64,000 nt of DNA from Streptomyces olindensis (lineage in GTDB: Bacteria; Actinomycetota; Actinomycetes; Streptomycetales; Streptomycetaceae): the NCBI GenBank assembly GCA_000696115.1, contig JJOH01000015.1:62001-126000 (forward strand), in the 5' to 3' direction. The position numbers were made by a program, and so were the translations under genes. Below, one piece after another: positions 34,630 to 43,137 of the stretch (positions are counted from its first letter, which is position 1; each line of letters starts with the position of its first letter). The notes under the pieces were generated by a model that ran no database searches, had not been told where the DNA came from, and worked only from the letters and a program-made list of their open reading frames with translations.

Positions 34630-37600
34630 ATGGGCAGACGTGCGCTCGTACGAGGCGCCACCGCCGTCGCCGTTTCCCTCACGCTCGCCGTAGGTCTCGG
34701 CTCGCTGACCGCCGGCAGCGCGCACGGTGAGACGGTAGCCGGAGAGGTGGTCGTGCCGGCCACCACGGCCGCCGTCCCCTGGACGAGCCTGCTGAGCGCC
34801 GGGCCTTCGGGATTCCTCCGCTACGAGGAGGGGCGCGGTCACCTCTGGACGAGCTACGACGGCACCGACACGGTCGTCGACCCGTCCGGCTGGGACTCCT
34901 ACGGCAGCACGGCGTCCGGCGCGGGCACCGACGTCGTCGCCCGCTACGACCAGTCGGCCAGGACCGTGACGCTGCGCGACATGACCTCCGGCGAGGTCCG
35001 CGAGGTCCCGCTCCCCGAGGGGCACACGTACTACAGCACCCTCGGCTCGACGGTCGTCACGACCACGGGAAAGCCGGGCACGGACACCGTGCTGCACCTG
35101 CTGGACCTCGGCGAGGACGGCTCGGTCGCCGACCGCACGGTGACGGGCCTGCCCCCCGGCAGCTACCTGTGGCACTCGTCGCTGAGTGACGCGCGCGGGC
35201 AGATCGTGCGGTACCGCACGGGCGACGACGAGTTCACCGGCTGGCTCGACGTCGCGCAAGGGCGGGTGACGACCCTGCCGTACGAGGTGAAGGCCTGGTA
35301 CTACCTCGTCGCGCTGAGCTCCACCCACCTGGTGTGGTGGCACGACGGCACCCTGTTCACCGTCTCGCGCGACGACCTGACCGGCACTCCGCGGACCGTG
35401 CCGCTCACCGACGTCGGGCAGGTGCTCGGCCTGGTCGGCGACACCGTGATCGTGTCCCGGTACGACGCGTCCTACGGACGCAACAGCACCCATCTGCCGG
35501 TCTCACGGGTCGACGCCGTCCCGCTCGACGGCTCCTCGCCCCGGACGATCCTGGCCCGCACGTCCCGGCAGGCCATGCCCACTCCGGGCGGCGGGCTCCT
35601 GATACCGGGCGGTGCCCACCCGGACCAGTGGGGCGTCTCCCTCGTCGAGCCCGCCGACGGCGGCGGGGTCACCGTGCGCAGGGTCGCGGACGCGTACCCC
35701 AAGCGGGCCGCCCACACGGTCTCCCGGCTGACCCTCGCCCAGGGGCGGCTGACCACCGTGGAGGAGGACCCCGCCGGGGAGTGGACCTACCTGCACACCC
35801 GTGACACCGGCGCCACCGGCTCCCCCACGGCGGGCACGCGCGTCAACCGCGGCCGTCTCGACCTGCTGCACTACGGGCAGGGCGGCCCGCGCCCGCTCGA
35901 CACCGGCGACGGCCGGACGATCGTCTCCGGCTACGGCACGGAGGCCGAGGCGCAGCCGCGCGTCCTCGGGCCCACCCAGTCGATGCCCGGCACCCGGATC
36001 GACAGCTCCCGCGTCTACCAGACCGCGACCGCCGCCAGTGGCCGTTTCGCCGCCCTGACCAGGCCGTGGGACAGCGCCGGGGTGTCGGAGACCCGGGTCC
36101 TCGACCTCGACTCGGGGCGCACGGTGTTCACGACGACGGAGCGGGTGCGGGCCCTGTGGGGCACCACCGCCTGGGTGATGTCCGGCAACGACACGGTGGT
36201 CCCCTACGACCTGCTGACCGGGCGGCAGGGCGAGCCGGTGTGGTTCGGGCGCGGCTGCCTGCTGAACGACTTCCAGGCGGTCGGCCGCTGGCTGCTGTGG
36301 AACTGCGTGCTCAACCAGGAGGGCCAGGGCGTCTACGACACCGTCACCAAGCGGAACCTGACGCTCGTCTCCGGCGACGGCTGGGAACAGGCGCAGCTCG
36401 GCGACGGTTTCGTCGCGACCGTCGCGGACGGGCAGCTCAAGGTGATCGACGTCCGCAGCGGGACGCCCGTGTCGCACACCGCCGGGACGTTCGAGTGGAA
36501 CTCCTGGGACGTCGACCCGTACACCGGCGTGATCGCCCAGCTCCGCTCCGACCACTCCATCCGCCTGACGCCCAGCGGGATCCCCGTGTCACCCCTCGCC
36601 CAGCTCGACGCCACCGTGCCGGCCTCGGCGGACGTGAAGGGCGGCGCGGCGCAGTGGAGCCCGAAATGGTGGCTGAACAAGCCCGCGGCCTCCTGGAAGC
36701 TCGTGATGGGCAACAAGGCCGGTGCGGTCGTCCGCACCCTCTCCGGTGGTCCGGCGCGCGGCGTGGTGGCCGCCGCGTGGAACGGCAAGGACGGCGCCGG
36801 CCGGCTGGTGCCCAACGGCGCCTACACCTGGACGCTGACCGTCACGCCCGCCGACGGGCAGGGCGCGGCGCTGACGAAGTCGGGCACGGTGAAGGTCACC
36901 GGCGCGGCGGCGGCCTGGCGGGACTTCGTCGCCTCGGACGGCTTCGGCGAGCTGGTGACGCTGAACGGCTCCGGCGGGCTGACGTACCAGTCCGGGACCG
37001 GCACCGGGACGTTCACCGGGAAGACGACGGGCTCGGGCTGGCCGACGACCGTGAAGGTGGTGCCGTTCGGCGACCTGAGCGGGGACCGGTGCAACGACGT
37101 GCTGGTGCGGTTCAGCAGCGGCGCGCTGCGCGCCTACCGGCCGGGGTGCGGGAAGGCGGTGACCCCGTCGACGGCGTACACCTCGCTGGGGACGTCCGGC
37201 TGGACCCAGTACAACGTGCTGACCTCGCCGGGGGACGTCAGCGGTGACGGGCGGGCGGACCTGATCGCCCGGCACGCCTCGACCGGGGACGTCTACCTCT
37301 ACAAGGCGACGAGCACGGGGAAGCTCGGGACGCGGGTGAAGATCGCGTCCGGGTGGACGGGCTACAAGAAGGTCGTGGGCGCCGGTGACCTCAACGGCGA
37401 CGGCCACGGCGATCTGCTGGCGCAGGACAAGTCGAACGAGCTGTGGCGCTACGACGGCACGGCCGCGGGCACGTTCAAGAGCCGGGTGAAGGTGTTCGAC
37501 GACTGGGGCGCGTCGTACAACGTGGTCGTCGGCGTGGGCGACATCACCGGTGACGGCCGCGCCGACCTCGTCTCCCGCGACACCTCCGGCGCCGTGTGGC

Positions 37601-37683
37601 GCAACAGCGGCAACGGCAAGGGCTCCTTCGGCGGCCGTACGAGGATCGCCACCGGCTGGCAGGGGTACAAGGGCCTGTTCTGA
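34630..37683 (+). CDS. Secreted FG-GAP/VCBS-repeat protein
   Basis: 1017 residues from ATG 34630, with GGAGAGG upstream. A signal peptide (about 1-34, ending SAHGE) is followed by ~580 residues of beta-propeller-like repeats. Around residue 680-755 lies a FlgD-type Ig-like domain (AAAWNGKDGAGRLVPNGAYT). The last 240 residues carry four FG-GAP/VCBS repeats with calcium-type loops: LSGDRCNDVLV, VSGDGRADLIA, LNGDGHGDLLA and ITGDGRADLVS. The first repeat has Cys and Asn changes. It is exported and may bind the cell wall or a matrix; enzymatic activity is not evident. Confidence 0.87.
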   Translation: MGRRALVRGATAVAVSLTLAVGLGSLTAGSAHGETVAGEVVVPATTAAVPWTSLLSAGPSGFLRYEEGRGHLWTSYDGTDTVVDPSGWDSYGSTASGAGTDVVARYDQSARTVTLRDMTSGEVREVPLPEGHTYYSTLGSTVVTTTGKPGTDTVLHLLDLGEDGSVADRTVTGLPPGSYLWHSSLSDARGQIVRYRTGDDEFTGWLDVAQGRVTTLPYEVKAWYYLVALSSTHLVWWHDGTLFTVSRDDLTGTPRTVPLTDVGQVLGLVGDTVIVSRYDASYGRNSTHLPVSRVDAVPLDGSSPRTILARTSRQAMPTPGGGLLIPGGAHPDQWGVSLVEPADGGGVTVRRVADAYPKRAAHTVSRLTLAQGRLTTVEEDPAGEWTYLHTRDTGATGSPTAGTRVNRGRLDLLHYGQGGPRPLDTGDGRTIVSGYGTEAEAQPRVLGPTQSMPGTRIDSSRVYQTATAASGRFAALTRPWDSAGVSETRVLDLDSGRTVFTTTERVRALWGTTAWVMSGNDTVVPYDLLTGRQGEPVWFGRGCLLNDFQAVGRWLLWNCVLNQEGQGVYDTVTKRNLTLVSGDGWEQAQLGDGFVATVADGQLKVIDVRSGTPVSHTAGTFEWNSWDVDPYTGVIAQLRSDHSIRLTPSGIPVSPLAQLDATVPASADVKGGAAQWSPKWWLNKPAASWKLVMGNKAGAVVRTLSGGPARGVVAAAWNGKDGAGRLVPNGAYTWTLTVTPADGQGAALTKSGTVKVTGAAAAWRDFVASDGFGELVTLNGSGGLTYQSGTGTGTFTGKTTGSGWPTTVKVVPFGDLSGDRCNDVLVRFSSGALRAYRPGCGKAVTPSTAYTSLGTSGWTQYNVLTSPGDVSGDGRADLIARHASTGDVYLYKATSTGKLGTRVKIASGWTGYKKVVGAGDLNGDGHGDLLAQDKSNELWRYDGTAAGTFKSRVKVFDDWGASYNVVVGVGDITGDGRADLVSRDTSGAVWRNSGNGKGSFGGRTRIATGWQGYKGLF

Positions 37684-37707
37684 GCCGTCCTGCGCGACTG
37701 TCCCCGG

Positions 37708-37743
37708 GGCGCGGCCCGACCGGTTGAACGGTCGGGCCGCGCC
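37708..37743. terminator. Bidirectional terminator between convergent genes
   Basis: A perfect 15-bp GC-rich stem (37708-37722 with 37729-37743) and a GTTGAA loop, between the convergent genes ending at 37683 and 37802. Confidence 0.75.
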
Positions 37744-37744
37744 G

Positions 37745-37779
37745 CGTCGTTCAGTACGTCGTTCAGGAACGTCGTTCAG
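37745..37779. repeat. Three direct repeats CGTCGTTCAG
   Basis: Copies at 37745-37754, 37757-37766 and 37770-37779, spaced by 12 and 13 bp, just after the terminator. Meaning unknown; possibly slipped duplication. Confidence 0.5.
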
Positions 37780-37801
37780 GGACGGGCGGGGTGGGGTCGC
37801 G

Positions 37802-39424
37802 TCACCCGGTCCGGCCGTACGTCCCCGTGCCGAGCAGGTCGGGCAGCGGGTTGACGAGGCCACCGGCCGGTGACTTCCGCTGGGCGGAGGGTGCGTCGGC
37901 CGGCCAGACCGCGGGGCAGTGGGTGCCGTCGCGCGGTGTCTTCAGGGTGAGGAGGTAGGTGTCGATGGCGTCCCGCGCGCACGGGCTGAGCCAGTAGTCG
38001 CCGTGGCCGACGCCGTCGTACGTGAGGAACACGGCCTCGCGGCCGATCTGCCGGGCCGCGTTGGAGCCCCAGGAGTGCGGAGTGGCCGGGTCGAAGCGGC
38101 TGTTGGTCATCAGGATCTTCGGGGTGCCGTCGACGTCCAGCCTGCGCTGCGGGTTCGTCACCTCGGCCGGCCAGTCCTGGCAGCCGGTCATGACCGTCCA
38201 GCCGAGGGGGCTGAGGCGGGTGACGGGGGACCGGCGGGCGAGTTCGCGTTCGAAGCGGGCGAGGGTGCCGTACGAGGAGACGTTGAAGTCGTAGTCCTGG
38301 CACATCACCGAGTAGAACGGGAACTCCGTCGGCTCGCCGAACTTCCGCAGGGACCGTGCCGCGGCGGGCTTGACGGCGTCCAGCTCGGCGAGGGTCCGGG
38401 CGAAGTCGAACCAGCCGGCCGGGTCGTAGAGGTTGCCCAGGGCGAAGCTCTGGAGGTCCTGGGGGGTGACCGTCTCGGGCGGGTCGCCCGGCAGGACGAG
38501 TTCCCCGGCGTCGGCGCGCTGGTAGAGGGCGTCGAACAGGGCGCGGGCGTCCCGGCCGTGGAGCGCGCAGGACGGGGTGCGGGCGCACCAGTCGGCGAAC
38601 TGGCCGTACGACTCCTCCACCGCGGCGGCCTCGGTCTTCTGGAAGCCCCAGGGGCCCAGGCTGTGGTCCATGTTGGAGTCGAGGGTCATCGCGCGGATGC
38701 GGTGCGGATAGCGCTCGGCGTACTGCTGGCCGATGGCGGTGCCGTAGGAGACGCCGTAGTAGCTGATCCGCCGCTCGCCGAGGCCGGCGCGGATCGCCTC
38801 CATGTCGCGGACGACGCTCCCGGTGTCCATGTGGTCGACGAGCGGCCCGGTGAGGTCGCGGCAGCTCGCGCCGAGCGCGCGGTTCGCCTCGCGGAGGGCG
38901 GCGAAGGAGGAGGCGCTGTCCGGATAGAGCAGCGCCTCCTGGGCGTTCACCCGGTCGGTGTCGCACTTCACCGGGTTGCTGCGGCCGACGCCCCGCGGGT
39001 CGAAGCCCACGATGTCGAAACGGGCCAGCAGGTCCGGGGAGAAGCTGTCGGGGGCGCTGAACGCGAAGTCCACGCCGGAGCCGCCGGGGCCGCCGGGGTT
39101 GATCAGCAGCGAGCCGATGCGGCGCTCGGGGTCGGTGGCCCGGTGGCGGGCGAGGGCCAGGTCGATGGTGGCGCCCCGCGGCCGCTTCCAGTCCACGGGC
39201 ACCTTGAGGGTGGCGCACTCGAAGGTGCCCTGGCCGGACGGTGACGCGCAGGGTTCCCAGGCTATGCGCCCGGTCGGCGAGGTCGTGGCGGTCGGGGCCT
39301 GGGGCGAGGGGCCGGCGACGGCGTTGCCGGCGAGCAACTGGCCGAACAGCGCGGTGGCCAGGGCTCCGACGGCCAGTCTGCTGCGCGTTCTCGCGCGCGG
39401 GGCGCGTGGGGGGTTGGACGGCAC
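37802..39424 (-). CDS. Secreted tripeptidyl aminopeptidase-like alpha/beta hydrolase
   Basis: 540 residues from GTG 39424, with GGAGGAAC 4 nt upstream. A twin-Arg-less signal peptide (about 1-37) precedes the mature enzyme. The nucleophile elbow is GVSYG, the acid is in SRFDPATP and the His in GVGHGDYW. LINPGGPGGSGVDF is the oxyanion region typical of the Streptomyces Tap/SlpD family. It removes N-terminal tripeptides from extracellular proteins. Cys residues at CASPSGQGTFEC and CARTPSC suggest disulfides. A single gene, convergent with the FG-GAP gene. Confidence 0.92.
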   Translation of the reverse strand: MPSNPPRAPRARTRSRLAVGALATALFGQLLAGNAVAGPSPQAPTATTSPTGRIAWEPCASPSGQGTFECATLKVPVDWKRPRGATIDLALARHRATDPERRIGSLLINPGGPGGSGVDFAFSAPDSFSPDLLARFDIVGFDPRGVGRSNPVKCDTDRVNAQEALLYPDSASSFAALREANRALGASCRDLTGPLVDHMDTGSVVRDMEAIRAGLGERRISYYGVSYGTAIGQQYAERYPHRIRAMTLDSNMDHSLGPWGFQKTEAAAVEESYGQFADWCARTPSCALHGRDARALFDALYQRADAGELVLPGDPPETVTPQDLQSFALGNLYDPAGWFDFARTLAELDAVKPAAARSLRKFGEPTEFPFYSVMCQDYDFNVSSYGTLARFERELARRSPVTRLSPLGWTVMTGCQDWPAEVTNPQRRLDVDGTPKILMTNSRFDPATPHSWGSNAARQIGREAVFLTYDGVGHGDYWLSPCARDAIDTYLLTLKTPRDGTHCPAVWPADAPSAQRKSPAGGLVNPLPDLLGTGTYGRTG

Positions 39425-39540
39425 GGATGTTCCTCCATGAATCAGGAGTTCACAGACGGAACACAGCCTCGGTCCAACGCCCCTGTGAATCAAGGGAAAT
39501 GATGTGCAATCAGGTGTGTTCTCGCCGACTGCGGCAGGGC

Positions 39541-40356
39541 CTACTTCGGGCCGGCGTCGAACTTGGAGGTCGACCAGAAGTAGCCGAGCACGGCCAGCCC
39601 CACGCACCAGGCCACGGCCAGCCATCCGTTGTGGCCGATCCCGGTGCCGAGCAGCAGGCCCCGCAGCGTCTCGATGGCCGGGGTGAACGGCTGGTACTCG
39701 GCGATGGGCCGGAACCAGCCGGGCATCGCGTCGACCGGGACGAAGGCGCTGGACAGCAGCGGCAGGACCATCAGCGGCATCGCGTTGTTGCTGGCGGCTT
39801 CGGCGTTCGGGCTGACCAGGCCCATGCCGACCGCGATCCAGGTGAGCGACAGGGAGACGAGCGCCAGCAGCCCGAACGCCGCCAGCCACTCCAGAGCGGT
39901 GGCGTCGGTGGACCGGAAGCCGATGGCCACGGCGACGGCGCCGACGAGGACCACGCTCAGCACGCACTGCAGCACGCTGCCGACGACGTGCCCGACGAGC
40001 ACCGAGGGGCGGTGGATCGCCATCGTGCGGAAGCGGGCGATGATGCCCTCGGTCATATCCATGGCGACGGACACCGCGGTGCCGATCGTCGTGCCGCCGA
40101 TGGTCAGCATCAGGATGCCCGGGACGAGATACGCGAGGTACGCGGACCGGCCCTCCACGCTGCCCATCCCCGCGCTCATGGTGTCGCCGAAGATGTAGAC
40201 GAACAGCAGCAACAACATGACCGGCGTGAGCAGCAGTTGCAGCGTCATGGACGGGTAGCGGCGGGCGTGCAGCAGGTTGCGGCGCAGCATCGTGGACGAG
40301 TCGCGCACGGCGAGGGAGAACCGGGCCGGGCGGGCGGGTGCCGGGGGTGTGCTCAT
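39541..40356 (-). CDS. ABC transporter permease (DrrB/ABC-2 type)
   Basis: 271 residues from ATG 40356, overlapping the ATPase stop (ATGA). Six membrane segments are visible, with ABC-2 signatures YLVPGILMLTIGGTTIGTAV and AIHRPSVLVGHVVGS. SSAFVPVDAMPGWFRPIAEY is the family's conserved external loop. It forms a drug- or lipid-exporting pair with the upstream ATPase. Fourth gene of the operon beginning with the RHH regulator. Confidence 0.92.
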   Translation of the reverse strand: MSTPPAPARPARFSLAVRDSSTMLRRNLLHARRYPSMTLQLLLTPVMLLLLFVYIFGDTMSAGMGSVEGRSAYLAYLVPGILMLTIGGTTIGTAVSVAMDMTEGIIARFRTMAIHRPSVLVGHVVGSVLQCVLSVVLVGAVAVAIGFRSTDATALEWLAAFGLLALVSLSLTWIAVGMGLVSPNAEAASNNAMPLMVLPLLSSAFVPVDAMPGWFRPIAEYQPFTPAIETLRGLLLGTGIGHNGWLAVAWCVGLAVLGYFWSTSKFDAGPK

Positions 40357-41321
40357 CGGGCGGCCTCCGTGAGGGCGAAGAAGACGTCGTCGAGGTCGGG
40401 GGTGTGCAGGGTGAGTTCGTCGGCCTCGATGCCGGCGGCGTCGAGCCAGTCGAGCAGGGAGCGCAGTTCGCGCTGGCTGCCGTCGCTGGGCAGGTGCAGG
40501 GCGAGGGCGTCGTCGTCGCCGGTGGCCTCGCGCAGGGCGGTGGCGGCGGTGCGGTAGGCGGCGGGGTCGGTGAAGCGGAGCCGGACGTGTCCGCCGGGGA
40601 CGAGCCGCTTGAGTTCCTCGGCGGTGCCCTCGGCGGCGATCCGGCCGTCGTGCAGGACGGCGATGCGGTCGGCGAGCTGGTCGGCCTCCTCCAGGTACTG
40701 GGTGGTGAGGAAGACGGTCACGCCGCCGGTGACCAGTTCGCGGATGATCTGCCACATGGTGTGGCGGGAGCGGGGGTCCAGGCCGGTGGTGGGTTCGTCG
40801 AGGAAGATGACGCGCGGGCCGCCGACCAGGGTCATGGCGATGTCCAGGCGGCGTTTCATGCCGCCGGAGTAGGTGGAGGCGGGCTTCTTCGCGGCCTCGG
40901 TGAGGTCGAAGCGGTCCAGCAACTCGGCCGCGATGCGCCGTCCTTCGTGTGTGGGCAGGTGGTGCAGGTCGGCCATGAGGAGCATGTTCTCCTCGCCGGT
41001 GATCAGTCCGTCGACGGCGGAGAACTGTCCGGTGACCCCGATCGCGGCGCGTACGGCCTGGGCCTGGGTGGTCAGGTCGTGGCCGGCGACCCGGGCCTGT
41101 CCGGCGTCGGCGGTGATGAGGGTGGAGAGGATCTTCACGGCGGTGGTCTTGCCGGCCCCGTTCGGGCCCAGCAGCGCGAACACGGAACCGGTCGGGATGT
41201 GCAGGTCGATGCCGTCGAGGACGGTCTTGTCGCCGTAGGACTTGCGCAGCCCGGTGGCGGAGACGGCGGCCGGGGGCCGACCATCCCCCTGTGTGGACGT
41301 GGACATGACAGATGCAGGCAT
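40353..41321 (-). CDS. ABC transporter ATP-binding protein (DrrA type)
   Basis: 322 residues from ATG 41321, with GGAGGG 5 nt upstream. Walker A is LLGPNGAGKTT, the signature is YSGGMKRRLDIAM, Walker B is VIFLDEPTTGLD, and the switch is VTVFLTTQYLEEAD with its Gln in place of His. The C-terminal ~80 residues form the DrrA-type extension (DVFFALTEA at the end). It energises export by the overlapping permease. Gene is 48 bp after the DUF4097 gene. Confidence 0.94.
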   Translation of the reverse strand: MPASVMSTSTQGDGRPPAAVSATGLRKSYGDKTVLDGIDLHIPTGSVFALLGPNGAGKTTAVKILSTLITADAGQARVAGHDLTTQAQAVRAAIGVTGQFSAVDGLITGEENMLLMADLHHLPTHEGRRIAAELLDRFDLTEAAKKPASTYSGGMKRRLDIAMTLVGGPRVIFLDEPTTGLDPRSRHTMWQIIRELVTGGVTVFLTTQYLEEADQLADRIAVLHDGRIAAEGTAEELKRLVPGGHVRLRFTDPAAYRTAATALREATGDDDALALHLPSDGSQRELRSLLDWLDAAGIEADELTLHTPDLDDVFFALTEAAR

Positions 41322-41369
41322 GGGGCCCTCCGTGAGAAGGCTGGGTGTGGGTGGGAGGTGCGGTGGTGG

Positions 41370-42221
41370 TCAGGCCTTGGCGCGGAGGATGTCGATGTTG
41401 CCCCAGTTGGTCCGTGCGCGGACCTTGACGCTGTCCTCGGTCTCCTCCGGGGCCTCGGACGCGGCGAGCCTGTTGCGTACCTGCCCGCGGTTGGAGCTGA
41501 CGTCGAGCCAGGCGGCGGTGCCCTGGCGGACGCCGATCTCGATGGAGCCGTTGGAGGTCTCCAACCGGACGTCGCCGCGGGCGACTTCGGCGACGCGCAG
41601 CGGGCCGTTGGTGCTGGTGCCGGTGACCGAGGCCTCGGCGCGCGCGATGTCGATGGCGCCGTTGGCGCCGCTCACCCGCAGCTCGCCGGTCACGACGCCG
41701 AGGGTCGTGTTGCCGTGCGAGTTCTTCAGGACGGCGGGGCCGTCGACGGTGCCGACGCGCACGTGGCCGGTGCTGCTGGTGATCTCGGCCGGCCCCTCGA
41801 CACGGTCCACCGTGACCGGGCCGTGCGTCACGCTCAGCGTCAGCGGGCCGGTGGTGTCGAGGCGCACCTCGCCGCTCGACGTCTTCACCCGGACCTCGCC
41901 GAGCCGGCCCTCGCCGAGCACCTGGGCCCAGGAGCCGCCGGACACGTCGATGTCCGAGCCCGCGGGCAGCTCGACCGACACGTCGACGAGGCCGTTGGGC
42001 CCGAGGAGGGTGCGGCGCCTGGGCAGGGTCCTGATGGTGAGGACGCCACTCGCGTAGCCGACCTCGGTCTGTTCGGCGGTTCGTACGTCCTTGTCGCGCT
42101 TGGGGTCGCGGGGCCGCACCTCGACGACCGTGTCGGTGCGGTCGCCCGCGGCGAACCGGATGGCCGCGGCGGGCACGTGGGCGGTGACCGAGATCGGTTC
42201 CGGGGTGTCGAAAGAAGGCAT
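41370..42221 (-). CDS. DUF4097-type beta-helix protein
   Basis: 283 residues from ATG 42221. From about residue 90 the sequence consists of short repeated strands such as VKTSSGEVRLDTTGPLTLSV and ITSSTGHVRVGTVDGPAVLK, the DUF4097 (adhesin-like) solenoid. There is no signal peptide or membrane segment. Function is unknown; in Streptomyces such genes commonly sit beside an RHH regulator and a DrrAB-like exporter, exactly as here. It could bind the regulator or the transported compound (inference). Confidence 0.85.
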   Translation of the reverse strand: MPSFDTPEPISVTAHVPAAAIRFAAGDRTDTVVEVRPRDPKRDKDVRTAEQTEVGYASGVLTIRTLPRRRTLLGPNGLVDVSVELPAGSDIDVSGGSWAQVLGEGRLGEVRVKTSSGEVRLDTTGPLTLSVTHGPVTVDRVEGPAEITSSTGHVRVGTVDGPAVLKNSHGNTTLGVVTGELRVSGANGAIDIARAEASVTGTSTNGPLRVAEVARGDVRLETSNGSIEIGVRQGTAAWLDVSSNRGQVRNRLAASEAPEETEDSVKVRARTNWGNIDILRAKA

Positions 42222-42303
42222 GGCTGTCCCGTCCTCTTGAGTCCTTGGGACGTCCCCGCTGGTGGGACGTGGTGTGAGGTGGAGCGAGTGCGAGGGGGTG
42301 CGG

Positions 42304-42822
42304 CTAGCGCACCCAGCCGGTGAAGCTCTGTCCGATGGTGCGGGTCGTGTCCGTCGTGTGCGGTCGGGCACCGCCGTCGACCGCGGCCGACACGGCGCGC
42401 ACCAGCCACGCGTTGACCGACAGGCCCTCGCGGGTCGCCGCCTCCTCGGCGCGGGCCTTGAGGTGGGCCGGCAGCCGCAGGTTGACGCGGGCGGTGCCGC
42501 CCTCGTCGCCGTCGGCGGGCGCCTGCGCCCTGACCGGTTCGACGGGCCCGGCCGGCTCCGCGGGGCCGCTGCCGTAGGCGGGCGGTGGTGTCACCACGAA
42601 GTCGGGGTCGAGCCCGCGCAGCCGTACGTCGACCGAGCCCGGGGCGAGTTCGCGGGTGATCTCGTCCATCGCGGCGGAGAGCACGTTGAGCAGCGTCAGC
42701 CGGGTCGCCGACTCCAGGGGAGCGGTGAGCCTCTCGGCCAGCTCGCGGGCGTCCTCGCCGCCGGCCTCGGCGGCCACCGCGAGTTCGCGGCGGAGAGTGT
42801 CGACATACGGGGTGAGGTCCAT
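42304..42822 (-). CDS. HicB-like ribbon-helix-helix regulator
   Basis: 172 residues from ATG 42822. The C-terminal ~60 residues hold an RHH domain: ARVNLRLPAHLKARAEEAAT then REGLSVNAWLVRAVSAAVDG. The N-terminal ~75 residues are helical, and a Pro-rich linker joins the parts. Often annotated as HicB antitoxin, but no HicA toxin gene is present, so a transcriptional regulator is more likely. It heads the operon with DUF4097 and ABC genes. Repeats overlap its start and an array lies 110 bp upstream, both probable operators. Confidence 0.8.
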   Translation of the reverse strand: MDLTPYVDTLRRELAVAAEAGGEDARELAERLTAPLESATRLTLLNVLSAAMDEITRELAPGSVDVRLRGLDPDFVVTPPPAYGSGPAEPAGPVEPVRAQAPADGDEGGTARVNLRLPAHLKARAEEAATREGLSVNAWLVRAVSAAVDGGARPHTTDTTRTIGQSFTGWVR

Positions 42823-42832
42823 GACGCCATCT

Positions 42833-42851
42833 TGGCACCACTATGGCACCA
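42833..42851. promoter_or_regulatory. Start-proximal operator: two TGGCACCA repeats
   Basis: TGGCACCA at 42833-42840 and 42844-42851, 11 bp apart, a few bases upstream of ATG 42822 on the minus strand. A further TTGGCAC element lies near 42865-42871. The same octamer family forms the array at 42931-42990. Autoregulation by the RHH protein is likely. Confidence 0.6.
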
Positions 42852-42930
42852 CACGCAAGCCCGTTTGGCACACCGGATGGGGACAGGCGATCTCCAGGCC
42901 CCCCACCTGCGCCACCATGACTACGGAAGG

Positions 42931-42990
42931 CCTGGCGCCGCGTGACGCCACATGGCGCCAAGTGGCGTCGAGTGGCACCACTTGGCGCCA
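42931..42990. repeat. Six exact 10-bp-phased TGGCGCCA-type repeats
   Basis: Decamers begin at 42931, 42941, 42951, 42961, 42971 and 42981. Bases 3-10 of each read TGGCGCCG, TGACGCCA, TGGCGCCA, TGGCGTCG, TGGCACCA and TGGCGCCA. The core is itself palindromic. One unit per helical turn lets RHH dimers stack along one DNA face. The array lies between the RHH operon and the secreted-protein gene at 43138. The rest of 42823-43137 shows no gene. Confidence 0.75.
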
Positions 42991-43137
42991 TCGGATGCGC
43001 CACCTGTGCGGCCGGTCGTCTGCTGTGACGGTTGGGGCGGGGCGGGCGCTTCTACAGTGGGGCCGGCCGGTCCCCTGGACTGTGCCGCAGCTCGCCTGTG
43101 CCGCAGCCCGGTACGGAAACGATCCCTTGGGGGGACC

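Noticed and set aside
42304..42822. HicA/HicB toxin-antitoxin pair
   Set aside because: Only an RHH protein of HicB type is present; no HicA-like gene is nearby.
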